A DNA stretch of 32,020 bases from Candidatus Gastranaerophilales bacterium. Its GTDB lineage: Bacteria > Cyanobacteriota > Vampirovibrionia > Gastranaerophilales > Gastranaerophilaceae. The stretch spans positions 1-32,020 of the forward strand of contig CALUPJ010000029.1 in assembly GCA_944322555.1 (NCBI GenBank), written 5' to 3'. A program made the position numbers and the translations under genes. Position 1 is the stretch's first letter; each line of letters starts with the position of its first letter. Under the pieces are notes generated by a model. The model worked only from the letters and a program-made list of their open reading frames with translations. It did not search any database and was not told where the DNA came from. Positions 6,570 through 14,980 of the stretch are shown one piece after another.

Positions 6570-7490
6570 ATATATTTCTTTTTCTTTGAGTACAGGTTCT
6601 TCAGCATCACATATGCCGGGTTTAAAGAAATCGCATCTCGGGTGAAATTTGCAGCCGGCTATAGGTTCTTGTATACTCGGCGGAGCGCCTTCAATTGTTT
6701 TTAGCTTTAGTGCCGGATTTTTGGAAGGAAGCGAATTTAAAAGAGCTATTGAATAAGGATGAAGAGGATTTTTGAAAAATTTGCCGGCGGGCGCTTCTTC
6801 AACAATATGTCCCGCATACATTACGGATATATAATCCGCATAATTGCTTACGAGAGCTAAATCATGAGAAATAAGAAGTATTGTTGTTCCAAAATCTTTT
6901 TTTATTTCCGCCATTAAATCCATAATTTGTTTTTGTATGGTAACGTCAAGTGCTGTTGTAGGTTCGTCTGCTATTATCAATTCCGCATTGCAAGCCAGAG
7001 CCATTGCAATTATTATTCTTTGTTTCATACCGCCTGAGAATTCATGCGGATAAAAATTAAGCTTTCTGTCGATATCTGAAATTTTTACTAAATCCAAAAC
7101 TTCTTTTGCTTTTCGAAGAGCTTGTCTTTCGCTCACTTTTTTATGTGCACGGATAGCTTCAACAAGCTGGTTTCCGACGGTATAAAGAGGATTAAGAGAA
7201 GTCATGGGATCCTGAGGAATAAGGGCGATATTATTTCCACGCAGGTTACGCATTTCTCTGTCGGTATAATTCAATAAATTCTCACCTTTAAAATAAATTT
7301 CTCCGCTTTTGACGGCAGCGGATTTCGGGAGCAGTCTCAGAACAGACATTGCGGTGATACTCTTTCCGCACCCTGATTCGCCGACAAGTGCATGCATTAC
7401 TCCGCGGTTCAGCGTCAGGTTTACATCATAAAGTGCCTGATATTCATTGAAAAACAAGTTCAGATTTTTTATTTCTAAAATTTTTTCCAT
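6543..7490 (-). CDS. OppD/DppD-type ABC transporter ATP-binding protein
   Basis: This 315-residue ATPase belongs to the peptide/nickel (Opp/Dpp) branch of ABC importers. Walker A is GESGCGKS (37-44), the Q-loop lies in [13 protein letters not shown], the signature is FSGGMKQR, Walker B is LIIADEPT and the switch His lies in LLISHD. The C-terminal oligopeptide-transporter extension is present, with [13 protein letters not shown] and four Cys ([19 protein letters not shown]) in the arrangement that binds a [4Fe-4S] cluster in some DppD proteins. No permease, binding protein or second ATPase lies nearby, so it either serves subunits encoded elsewhere or is an orphan. No ribosome site is seen: TAAAAT (minus strand 7502-7497) ends six bases before ATG. 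Confidence 0.9.
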   Translation of the reverse strand: MEKILEIKNLNLFFNEYQALYDVNLTLNRGVMHALVGESGCGKSITAMSVLRLLPKSAAVKSGEIYFKGENLLNYTDREMRNLRGNNIALIPQDPMTSLNPLYTVGNQLVEAIRAHKKVSERQALRKAKEVLDLVKISDIDRKLNFYPHEFSGGMKQRIIIAMALACNAELIIADEPTTALDVTIQKQIMDLMAEIKKDFGTTILLISHDLALVSNYADYISVMYAGHIVEEAPAGKFFKNPLHPYSIALLNSLPSKNPALKLKTIEGAPPSIQEPIAGCKFHPRCDFFKPGICDAEEPVLKEKEIYHFSSCLIK

Positions 7491-7496
7491 AAAACC

Positions 7497-7502
7497 ATTT
7501 TA
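7497..7502 (-). promoter_or_regulatory. -10 box giving a leaderless start (ABC ATPase)
   Basis: TAAAAT on the minus strand lies six bases before the ATG at 7490, with no Shine-Dalgarno between. The 86-base gap to rpe therefore probably holds a separate promoter and not an operon linker. Confidence 0.5.
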
Positions 7503-7576
7503 AAGCCTATCTATAAAAAATAAAATAAGCAGATAAGATGATTGCATATTAAAATTGCATAATAAACTGCTGTATT

Positions 7577-8218
7577 TTAACGCAAACTTTTTACGGCGAG
7601 TTCATAATCTTTATGCCCGAAGATATAACTTCCGGCCACAAGAGAATCCGCTCCGAGTGAAGTGCATATTTTGGAAGTAATATTATTTATACCGCCGTCT
7701 ACCTGTATTATTAAATTTTCAGGTGCATTTTCTCTGATTACCGGAATTTTCATTGCACAATCATGCATAAATTCCTGACCGCCAAAACCGGGTTCCACTG
7801 TCATAATAAGAACCAAATCTACTTTGTCCAAAAACGGAATAATCTCTCTCGCATCCGTTTTGGGTTTAATAGAAATTCCTGAACGCTTTCCTGCATCTTT
7901 AATCCGGGAAATAATATCACTGACACTATCCGCACAAGCTTCATAATGAAATGTCAGGATATCAGAACCTGCTTCCGCAAAAGGTTTAATATACTCTTTG
8001 GGATTTTCAATCATAAGGTGAGTATCAAGAATCAGATCCGTGACTTTTCTTAAAGACTTTACAACAGGCACGCCGATTGTAATATTCGGTACAAAATGCC
8101 CATCCATAACATCTATATGTATCCACTCTGCTCCGGCGTTTTTAACAGCCTTAACTTCTTTTTCAAGATTTGCAAAATCCGCCGATAAAATGGAGGGTGA
8201 AATTATTGTTCTGTTCAT
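7577..8218 (-). CDS. rpe: ribulose-phosphate 3-epimerase
   Basis: The 213-residue enzyme interconverts ribulose-5-phosphate and xylulose-5-phosphate in the pentose phosphate pathway. The beta/alpha-barrel motifs are complete: ISPSILSADFANL, HIDVMDGHFVPN (metal-binding His and Asp), DTHLMIENP, LIMTVEPGFGGQ and QVDGGIN, followed by a phosphate-binding GADSLVAGSYIF. Length is normal. The start has no Shine-Dalgarno. A TG-T-TAGAAT extended -10 (minus strand 8234-8226) ends seven bases before ATG. The gene diverges from an unknown ORF with only 58 bases between the two start codons. Confidence 0.95.
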   Translation of the reverse strand: MNRTIISPSILSADFANLEKEVKAVKNAGAEWIHIDVMDGHFVPNITIGVPVVKSLRKVTDLILDTHLMIENPKEYIKPFAEAGSDILTFHYEACADSVSDIISRIKDAGKRSGISIKPKTDAREIIPFLDKVDLVLIMTVEPGFGGQEFMHDCAMKIPVIRENAPENLIIQVDGGINNITSKICTSLGADSLVAGSYIFGHKDYELAVKSLR

Positions 8219-8225
8219 AATTCTT

Positions 8226-8269
8226 ATTCTAACACATATATTGTCATTTTGATGTAATTATAATATAAT
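8226..8269. promoter_or_regulatory. divergent promoters of rpe and orf118
   Basis: On the plus strand TTGTCA (8241-8246), a 17-base spacer and TATAAT (8264-8269) give a near-consensus promoter whose -10 ends seven bases before ATG 8277. On the minus strand an extended -10 TAGAAT (8231-8226) ends seven bases before ATG 8218. Both transcripts should start at their start codons. Confidence 0.65.
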
Positions 8270-8276
8270 TTAGTAT

Positions 8277-8633
8277 ATGGAAGATTTAACGGTATTTAAA
8301 GATTATTTAATAAAATTACAAAAAATGATTAAGTATAATACGGATTTTAATTTGGGTGACTCTAAGCTCATTAAAAAATCTAAGATTGATGATTTGTTTT
8401 GTTGTGTGATAGCATCAATGCCGGATGTTTATAAAAAATATCTAAGAACCGATTATGATAAAAGATTTTCTTCTATTAATACATTTAGACTGCTTGACAT
8501 AGAATTGAAGCATAAATTCTTTCTGAATCCGAGTTTTTACATAATCAAACAAAGCCAATGTGAAAAACTTATTAGTGCTGTATTTGAGAGTTTTGAAAAT
8601 GATATAAAAAGAATGCTTAATTCTAATCAATAG
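8277..8633 (+). CDS. hypothetical protein, 118 aa
   Basis: I do not recognise the family. The product is lysine-rich, predicted soluble and probably helical, with two adjacent Cys (FCCVIASMPDVYKKYL) and LLDIELKHKFFLNPSFYIIKQ in the second half. It has no Shine-Dalgarno. A strong promoter (TTGTCA-17-TATAAT) ends seven bases before the ATG, which supports the start and predicts a leaderless mRNA. recG starts 51 bases downstream with its own -10 box. Confidence 0.65.
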   Translation: MEDLTVFKDYLIKLQKMIKYNTDFNLGDSKLIKKSKIDDLFCCVIASMPDVYKKYLRTDYDKRFSSINTFRLLDIELKHKFFLNPSFYIIKQSQCEKLISAVFESFENDIKRMLNSNQ

Positions 8634-8672
8634 GTTTAAGAATATCTTAAATTAATATTCAGGCATTTGTTG

Positions 8673-8678
8673 TATAAT
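8673..8678 (+). promoter_or_regulatory. -10 box giving a leaderless start (recG)
   Basis: A perfect TATAAT lies six bases before ATG 8685 with no Shine-Dalgarno. The -35 region is AT-rich and unclear. Confidence 0.5.
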
Positions 8679-8684
8679 CAATTT

Positions 8685-11048
8685 ATGGATAATCTTGAAC
8701 AGATTAAAAAGGCTGTAGAAATTGAGGTTAAATATAAGTATATCAATATTAACGGTAAGACAAGAAGCTTTTCGTCGTTTATCTGTTCTGAATTAAAACG
8801 TGAGATTAAAAATTCCAAAAATCCTAAATGGCGTGTTTTGCTGGAACATTTTGAGCATTATCCCATGGATACGCTGCCGCAGCGTAAAAAATCGTTGGAA
8901 AGACTTGTTAATGTTATAAAGTCAGAAACAAGCTCAGTGAATGATGCAAAACGCGATAAAACAGTTACATTAAAATCCGACGTTATGTATCTTAAAGGTG
9001 TAGGGCCTAAGATTGCATACATCTTAAATAAATTAGGAATTTATACCGTTTCAGATTTACTGTATTATTTTCCCCGCAAGCATGTTGATTATTCAACGAG
9101 AACACGAATAAGAGATTTAGAACCGGGAGAAACAACTACAATTTTCGGCACAATAAAGAGTGTGGAAGCTTTTACTACTAAAAAAAATCTCGGAGTGGTA
9201 AAAATTCGTATAAACGACGGTACCGGAAGTATAAATTTGAACTTCTTTTCATCAAAAACCAATAAATATACTCTTGAAAGAATGAAAGCGCAATTTCCGA
9301 AAGGTTCGGGCATAATGGTTTCAGGTACAGTAAAACTTAACAGTTATGACGGAATGCTTACACTTGATAAACCTGCATATTCAATTATGGAGGATGATAT
9401 ACTAAATCCTGCAAATGTTAATCTGGCAAGGATTGTTCCTATTTATCCTTTGAGTGAAAATCTTAATATAAAAACTCTGCGAAAAGCAATTTTTAATACT
9501 GTGCAGCTTTTTAAAAACGATATAGAAACAGTTCTGCCGCCGGAAATAATAACCAAATATAACTTGCTGGAAAAAAGAGATGCAATAGAAAATATTCATT
9601 TCCCTAAAGACAAAGAAACTCTTGACAGAGCACGTTATTCACTTGTTTTTGAAGAATTTTTCCTCATTCAGCTTAAACTTGCGCTAATAAGAGAAGAAAA
9701 TAACAAACATCTTTTATCTGTTCCGCTGGAAGTAAAAAGAGACGGACTTGTCATGCAGTTTATTAAAAGCCTGCCGTTTGAATTGACTTCAGCGCAAAAA
9801 CGGGCAGTGAATGAGATTTTAAATGATTTAAATTCGACAAAACCAATGCAAAGACTGCTTCAGGGAGATGTCGGAAGCGGTAAAACCGTTGTTGCAGCAA
9901 TAATGCTTCTTGCGGGAATTGAAAACGGATATCAGGCCGCAATAATGGCTCCGACGGAAATTCTTGCACAACAGCATTACAATAATCTGGTTAAATGGCT
10001 TACCCCTCTCGGGCTTAAAGCGGAATTGCTTATCGGAAGTATAGGGAAAAAACAGCGCAAAGAAGCCGAAATAAATCTTCGTAACGGACAGGCTAATATT
10101 GCGGTGGGCACCCACGCGCTTATTCAGGAAGGAGTTGAATTTGCAAATCTCGGAGCCGTAGTAATAGATGAACAACATAGATTTGGAGTAAAACAAAGAC
10201 TTGCGCTGCGGAAAAAATCCCAAAATCCGCAGGTTCTTACAATGACCGCTACTCCTATACCGAGAACGCTCGCTATTACATTGAACGGAGATTTGGATTT
10301 GACAATTATAGACGAACTTCCGAAAGGCAGAAAGCCGATTATAACAACAATGACGAACTCCAGACGTCAAATTGCATCATTAATCAGAAAAGAAGTTGAA
10401 GCGGGACGGCAGGCATATATTGTTTATCCGCTTATTGATGAGTCCGAGACACTTTCTGCAAAAGCCGCAACAATAGAAAAAGAAAAATGGCAGAACGAAG
10501 TTTTTCCTGAATTTAAAGTCGGACTTTTGCACGGAAAACTAAAAAACGATGAAAAAGACGCAGTTATGGAAAAGTTTAAAAACAAAGAATTTGACATACT
10601 TGTTTCTACAACGGTTGTAGAAGTCGGAGTCGATGTACCCAATGCAACTGTTATTGTTATAGAAAATGCGGAAAGGTTTGGTCTTTCGCAGCTGCATCAG
10701 CTTCGCGGACGTGTGGGCCGAAGCGATCTACAATCATACTGTATACTTTCATCTTCTGCAAAATCACCTGAAACCCGGGCAAGGCTGGATATTATGACAC
10801 AAACTAATGACGGTTTTGTGATTGCGGAAAAAGATTTACAAATAAGAGGACCGGGAGAATTTTTAGGAACAAGACAAAGCGGATTGCCGGATATGATTAT
10901 TGCGGATATTGTAAATGATGCCCAAATTCTTGAACTGGCTAGAAGTGAGGCCGTTAACTTTGTTAAAAACCGTAATATTGATGACTATCCTCTTTTAAAA
11001 GATGCTAAAGGACTTAATTTGGAAAGTGATATATTTGGCGCCGGATAA
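8685..11048 (+). CDS. recG: ATP-dependent DNA helicase RecG
   Basis: The 787-residue protein is a RecG branch-migration helicase that remodels stalled forks and Holliday junctions. In order it has an N-terminal extension of about 105 residues, a helix-hairpin-helix-like YLKGVGPKIAYILNKLGI, the OB-fold wedge domain (TTTIFGTIKSVEAF), Walker A GDVGSGKT, Walker B DEQHRFG, TATPIPRT, VVEVGVDVPNA and QLRGRVGRSD. The C-terminal RecG block GEFLGTRQSGLPD is intact. The extension makes it longer than E. coli RecG (693 residues); cyanobacterial RecG proteins also carry N-terminal extensions. I chose ATG 8685. A TTG 18 bases upstream is in frame but lies just before the -10 box. Confidence 0.95.
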   Translation: MDNLEQIKKAVEIEVKYKYININGKTRSFSSFICSELKREIKNSKNPKWRVLLEHFEHYPMDTLPQRKKSLERLVNVIKSETSSVNDAKRDKTVTLKSDVMYLKGVGPKIAYILNKLGIYTVSDLLYYFPRKHVDYSTRTRIRDLEPGETTTIFGTIKSVEAFTTKKNLGVVKIRINDGTGSINLNFFSSKTNKYTLERMKAQFPKGSGIMVSGTVKLNSYDGMLTLDKPAYSIMEDDILNPANVNLARIVPIYPLSENLNIKTLRKAIFNTVQLFKNDIETVLPPEIITKYNLLEKRDAIENIHFPKDKETLDRARYSLVFEEFFLIQLKLALIREENNKHLLSVPLEVKRDGLVMQFIKSLPFELTSAQKRAVNEILNDLNSTKPMQRLLQGDVGSGKTVVAAIMLLAGIENGYQAAIMAPTEILAQQHYNNLVKWLTPLGLKAELLIGSIGKKQRKEAEINLRNGQANIAVGTHALIQEGVEFANLGAVVIDEQHRFGVKQRLALRKKSQNPQVLTMTATPIPRTLAITLNGDLDLTIIDELPKGRKPIITTMTNSRRQIASLIRKEVEAGRQAYIVYPLIDESETLSAKAATIEKEKWQNEVFPEFKVGLLHGKLKNDEKDAVMEKFKNKEFDILVSTTVVEVGVDVPNATVIVIENAERFGLSQLHQLRGRVGRSDLQSYCILSSSAKSPETRARLDIMTQTNDGFVIAEKDLQIRGPGEFLGTRQSGLPDMIIADIVNDAQILELARSEAVNFVKNRNIDDYPLLKDAKGLNLESDIFGAG

Positions 11049-11075
11049 TTTTAAAAATTATTTTTTGTCTCAAAT

Positions 11076-11103
11076 TTTACATTTTTACTTTTAGATTTAT
11101 AAT
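11076..11103 (+). promoter_or_regulatory. promoter of adk
   Basis: TTTACA (11076-11081), a 16-base spacer and TATAAT (11098-11103) precede a leader of about 20 bases with AAGGAG at 11115-11120. Confidence 0.65.
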
Positions 11104-11129
11104 TGTATATAAAGAAGGAGACGGGTACT

Positions 11130-11795
11130 ATGACTAAAAAAGAATTGATTTTTCTCGGACCGCCGGCTTGCGGCAAAGGCACTCAGACAAATAAACTTTC
11201 AGAATTTCTGGGATTTCCGCATGTCGATACCGGCTCGCTTTTGAGGGCAGAAATTGCAAACGGGTCGGAAGAAGGAAAATTTGCAAAAACTTTTATTGAT
11301 AAAGGACAACTTGTTCCGGCAGAACTTGTGGGCAGGATTATAGCTAAAAAACTTGCCGGTGATGATTGCAAAAACGGATATGTTCTTGATGGATACCCGA
11401 GAAGCCTTGAGCAGGCGCAAATGCTTGAAGATATTAACAAAAATGTGGATAAAGAGCCCGGGGAAGTAATTTTCAAAGCTATTTATTTTGATATTGATAC
11501 ACAAATTCTTATTGACAGGATTGTTGCCCGCCAATCTTGTCCTAAATGCGGAGAAATTTATAACAAAAAATTTAAGCCTTCAAAAATAGAAAATATTTGT
11601 GATAAATGCGGTACGGAACTTAAGACAAGAGCCGATGACAATGAAGAAACCGCAAAGGCAAGATTTGATACGTATTTTAGAGAGACTGCACCTCTTATTG
11701 AATTTTATGAAAAAAAAGGTGTTCTATACAAGATTGATGCGAACGGTTCTATAGACGAAGTGTGGGAAAGACTCCTGAAGGCTGTTAATGCATAA
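11130..11795 (+). CDS. adk: adenylate kinase with a zinc-type lid
   Basis: The 221-residue enzyme catalyses 2 ADP to ATP plus AMP. The P-loop is GPPACGKGT (10-18), followed by the AMP-binding DTGSLLR, the DGYPRSLEQA block with its catalytic Arg, and IVARQ. The long LID domain carries CPKC and CDKC, a four-Cys zinc site typical of Gram-positive and some other bacterial enzymes. The start is ATG 11130, nine bases after AAGGAG. An in-frame upstream ATA/GTA region is leader. The Crp/Fnr gene follows after 17 bases and may be cotranscribed. Confidence 0.95.
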   Translation: MTKKELIFLGPPACGKGTQTNKLSEFLGFPHVDTGSLLRAEIANGSEEGKFAKTFIDKGQLVPAELVGRIIAKKLAGDDCKNGYVLDGYPRSLEQAQMLEDINKNVDKEPGEVIFKAIYFDIDTQILIDRIVARQSCPKCGEIYNKKFKPSKIENICDKCGTELKTRADDNEETAKARFDTYFRETAPLIEFYEKKGVLYKIDANGSIDEVWERLLKAVNA

Positions 11796-11812
11796 AATTT
11801 AAGACTAAAATT

Positions 11813-12484
11813 ATGGAAAAATTGGAAAAGTATTATAATCAAATCAAAAATTCTCCGGTATTTTTCGGTATGAATGATGAAGAGCTCAAGGGGCTTTTGG
11901 AATGTTTTCATGCAAGAATCCGTAAATACGATAAAGAGGAAATGATTATAAGGCAGGGCGATATAATTTCTAATATATATCTTATTCTTGAAGGTGCCGT
12001 AAATATAGAAAAAGACTCATACTGGGGACGAAGAATTATCATTTCAAGATTAGGCAAAAATGATAACCTGGCTCTTTCTTTTGTCGGATCTAAAAATGTT
12101 GAATCAAGTGTTGATGCAGTTGCTGTTGAAAATACTCCGGTTCTTATTTTAAGTTATGAAAAATGTACTTCTATGTGCCAAAATGCTTGCACAAGGCACA
12201 AAGTTTTGATTAATAATCTTTTTCAAATTCTTTCCAAAGAAAATATTGAGCTTATTCAAAAAATTGAAAATGTTTCGCAAAAAACTATTCGTGACAAGTT
12301 ATTAACCTTTCTTTCCAATGAAGCACAGAAAAATCGCTCAAACAGTTTTGATATAAATTTTAACCGGCAGGATTTGGCAGACTATTTGAATGTTGACAGG
12401 AGTGCAATGAGTTTTGAGCTTTCAAAACTCCAAAAAGAAGGTTTAATTAAATATAATAAAAATCATTTTGAATTGTTGGCTTAA
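11813..12484 (+). CDS. Crp/Fnr-family transcriptional regulator
   Basis: The 223-residue protein has an N-terminal cyclic-nucleotide-binding-like beta-roll (IIRQGDIISNIYLILEGAVNIEK, residues about 40-75). A dimerisation helix follows, and then a C-terminal winged helix-turn-helix with FNRQDLADYLNVDRSAMSFELSKLQKEGLI. The cysteines CTSMCQNAC lie before the helix; this spacing is common in non-Fnr members, so an oxygen-sensing [4Fe-4S] cluster should not be assumed. The residues that bind cAMP in E. coli Crp are not obvious. No clear Shine-Dalgarno is seen. It lies 17 bases after adk and 88 bases before a sensor kinase gene. Targets are unknown. Confidence 0.9.
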   Translation: MEKLEKYYNQIKNSPVFFGMNDEELKGLLECFHARIRKYDKEEMIIRQGDIISNIYLILEGAVNIEKDSYWGRRIIISRLGKNDNLALSFVGSKNVESSVDAVAVENTPVLILSYEKCTSMCQNACTRHKVLINNLFQILSKENIELIQKIENVSQKTIRDKLLTFLSNEAQKNRSNSFDINFNRQDLADYLNVDRSAMSFELSKLQKEGLIKYNKNHFELLA

Positions 12485-12501
12485 TATGCGGTTTAAAACT
12501 A

Positions 12502-12529
12502 AATAAATGAAACCGGGTTTGCATTTATT
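12502..12529. other. long hairpin between the Crp/Fnr gene and the sensor kinase
   Basis: AATAAATG plus AAACC (12502-12514) pairs with GGTTT plus CATTTATT (12516-12529) with one bulged G, giving 13 pairs and almost no loop. No T-run follows. It may be a Rho-type pause site, an RNA-stability element or a protein-binding dyad. Confidence 0.55.
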
Positions 12530-12572
12530 AACAGATTAATACAACTTGGCAAATTTATGTTATTATCATATT

Positions 12573-14585
12573 ATGACCAAGTTTTTGCTGATTAGTGAGG
12601 ATAGCGAAAAAGAAAGTATCGTAAAGGAAGTTTTTCCGGTTGACGAAGTTATTGTCTCCTGTGAACAAACTTTGATTTTTGATATTCTAAAGGTAGAAGA
12701 ACCCGATATTGTTATTGTTGACGGAGATATTGAGAGTTTGGATTTAAAACCTCTCTGCAGGAAAATTAAACAATATCCGGTTGTTATATTGCTCATAATC
12801 GGTGAAAAAGAACATAATAAAGACATTATGCATAATGCTAATCTGTTTCTTAAAACCCCTGTTGATAAAAATTTGCTTATGGCAACCGTGGATTCCGGCT
12901 TAAAAACACGGCTTTCTCTTTTGAAAATGACAAAATCAAATCAGGAACTTGCCCGCAGCCTGTATCAACTCAATGTTCTTTATAATACAAGTTCCCAGCT
13001 CGCAGGAACGCTTGATAAAGACAAGCTTATAAAAATTATGATTGAAGGCATTGAAAAATCTCTGAATTTTGAGCTTTCCTGCACGCTTCTATTTCGTTCC
13101 GAACGCGAACCGGTTTTGATTATTAATTCACTCTACAAAATTTCGGACAGACTGTTGGAAGCTCTGAAATTAAGAGCAATTTTAAGCTACAAATCCCTGC
13201 TTTCAGACCCTCCCATGGATATAAAGATAGGGAATTTGAAGATTGAAAAAAATATCAAGCATAATATACAGGAATATGATTTTTCAATATTAAGATTTGA
13301 TAATATGTTTGCACCGATTAGTTTGAATGATGAATTCTTCGGTTTTACGGAAATATATAGAGAAAAACCATTTTCTACGGAAGATGCAACATGTTTTCAA
13401 ACACTTGTACAGCAGGTTACAATACCGCTGCAGAGCGCATCATTTACACAGGAATTAAAAGCAACCAACAGAAAGCTGGCAAAACTTGAGCGGCTCAAGT
13501 CGGAATTTATTTCTATAGTATCCCATGAGTTAAGAACACCGCTTACGGCAATTAAAAACGCTATGGATATTATATTAAGCGGAAAAGCCGGTGAAATGAG
13601 CGAAAATATTGAAAAATTCGTATCTATGGGTAAACGTAATGCAATAAGACTTTCCGGTATAATTAATGACCTTCTTGACATTTCCAAGATTGAAGCGGGT
13701 AAAATGGATTTCAAATTTGAACTTATACATATAGGGCCCGTAATAGAATACGTGAAAAATAACCTGTCTGAAGTTGCAAAAGAAAAAAACCTTACCATAA
13801 AATATATTCCCTCTGATGATGATGTGGAAGTCTATGCGGATTCTAACAGGCTGGAACAGGTTTTAACAAATCTTGTATCAAATGCAATAAAATTTACTCC
13901 CGATGCAGGAGAAATAGAAATAACATCGAAGGTTGTCAATGCAAGAGAACTTCAATATGACCATTGTTTTGAAGAGGATATAAAAAGGCTTCAGGGAAAT
14001 TATCTTCAAGTTTGTGTAGAAGACCACGGTATCGGAATTGAGCGCAAAGATTTAAATCATGTATTCGACAAGTTTGCCCAGATAGAAAATTCTCTTTCGA
14101 GAAAAGTCGGCGGTTCGGGGCTTGGGCTTCCGATTGCGAGACAGCTTATGGAATCCCACAACGGAGCGATTTGGTGTGACAGCGAAATTAACAAAGGTTC
14201 TCGTTTTTATTTTGTAATACCGATTGCTAATGATAAGAGTAATTTCACAATGATTAGAAAACAACTTGTACAAAAGGCACGTTCTAACGGTACTACAATA
14301 GCCGTAATTAAAATTAAATCAACAAACGAAGTTATTGAGAATTTGCTAAAAGAAAATAATTTATTAAATAAGACTTATATGACTAATTCGCTTATCGAAA
14401 AAGAAGGGGCAATGACCTCTCTTTCCATAATTTTAATGGATGGAGACAAGCCCTCCGCAGAATTTTTGAAAAAGAAAATTGACTCCGTAGTTGAACAAAA
14501 TAAGAGCTTGTACGGAGAATGTGATATAATGTATTCATACGAGATTGAAGGAGATACACATGAAAAAGATACTTATAGTGGATGA
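12573..14585 (+). CDS. soluble sensor histidine kinase (receiver-like, GAF, HisKA, HATPase)
   Basis: The 670-residue kinase has no membrane segment. A receiver-like domain fills about residues 1-115, with D50 in VIVDGD and K in FLKTPVD. A GAF-like region (about 140-300) follows, then HisKA with FISIVSHELRTPL (phospho-acceptor H318), and a HATPase domain with NLVSNAIKFTP (N437), VEDHGIGIERKD and GGSGLGLPIA. A C-terminal extension of about 115 residues after FYFVIPIA is unidentified; TTIAVIKIKS faintly recalls a degenerate GGDEF start. ATG 12573 is preferred. A TATTAT box lies six bases before it, and no ribosome site is present. The last 26 bases overlap the receiver gene. Confidence 0.88.
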   Translation: MTKFLLISEDSEKESIVKEVFPVDEVIVSCEQTLIFDILKVEEPDIVIVDGDIESLDLKPLCRKIKQYPVVILLIIGEKEHNKDIMHNANLFLKTPVDKNLLMATVDSGLKTRLSLLKMTKSNQELARSLYQLNVLYNTSSQLAGTLDKDKLIKIMIEGIEKSLNFELSCTLLFRSEREPVLIINSLYKISDRLLEALKLRAILSYKSLLSDPPMDIKIGNLKIEKNIKHNIQEYDFSILRFDNMFAPISLNDEFFGFTEIYREKPFSTEDATCFQTLVQQVTIPLQSASFTQELKATNRKLAKLERLKSEFISIVSHELRTPLTAIKNAMDIILSGKAGEMSENIEKFVSMGKRNAIRLSGIINDLLDISKIEAGKMDFKFELIHIGPVIEYVKNNLSEVAKEKNLTIKYIPSDDDVEVYADSNRLEQVLTNLVSNAIKFTPDAGEIEITSKVVNARELQYDHCFEEDIKRLQGNYLQVCVEDHGIGIERKDLNHVFDKFAQIENSLSRKVGGSGLGLPIARQLMESHNGAIWCDSEINKGSRFYFVIPIANDKSNFTMIRKQLVQKARSNGTTIAVIKIKSTNEVIENLLKENNLLNKTYMTNSLIEKEGAMTSLSIILMDGDKPSAEFLKKKIDSVVEQNKSLYGECDIMYSYEIEGDTHEKDTYSG

Positions 14586-14937
14586 CGAGCAGGACATCGT
14601 AGAGAGCCTCAAGTTCGTTTTGGAAGTTTCGGGCTTTGTGTGTTATACGGCATATAACGGCGAGGATGGGTTAAAACTCGCAAAAGAGATTATGCCGGAT
14701 TTGATTATTCTTGACGTTATGATGCCGAAAATCAACGGATATAAGATAAGCAGGCTCCTTAAGTATGACAGCAAATATAAAGATATTCCGATTATTATGG
14801 TAACGGCACGTTCCCAGCTTGAGGATAAAATGATCGGCGAAGAAACAGGTGTTAACGAATATATTACAAAACCTTTTGAGCTGGATGAAATAGTTAAAAA
14901 AGTTCAGGATTATCTCGGAAAAGAACAGGAAGGCTAA
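14560..14937 (+). CDS. CheY-like single-domain response regulator
   Basis: The 125-residue protein is a lone receiver domain: acidic triad start KILIVDDEQD, phospho-acceptor D52 in LIILDVMMP, the switch Thr in IIMVTARSQ and the conserved Lys in ITKPFE. It has no output domain, so it signals by protein contact. AAGGAG (14548-14553) lies six bases before ATG 14560, inside the 3' end of the kinase gene. The overlap with the kinase and the 43-base gap to the ATPase-like gene indicate one transcript. It is the likely phosphate target of the kinase next door. Confidence 0.92.
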   Translation: MKKILIVDDEQDIVESLKFVLEVSGFVCYTAYNGEDGLKLAKEIMPDLIILDVMMPKINGYKISRLLKYDSKYKDIPIIMVTARSQLEDKMIGEETGVNEYITKPFELDEIVKKVQDYLGKEQEG

Positions 14938-14980
14938 ATAGTCATACTGATAATTAAGGGCGGTGCAGCGAAGGAAACAG

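Noticed and set aside
9763-10370. Minus-strand ORF of 180 codons inside recG
   Set aside because: It lies within the helicase motifs on the opposite strand and has no family likeness or translation signals.
11813-12484. Oxygen-sensing Fnr with a [4Fe-4S] cluster
   Set aside because: The Cys cluster lies before the DNA-binding domain and not in the Fnr N-terminal arrangement; it is a common feature of Crp/Fnr proteins without a cluster.
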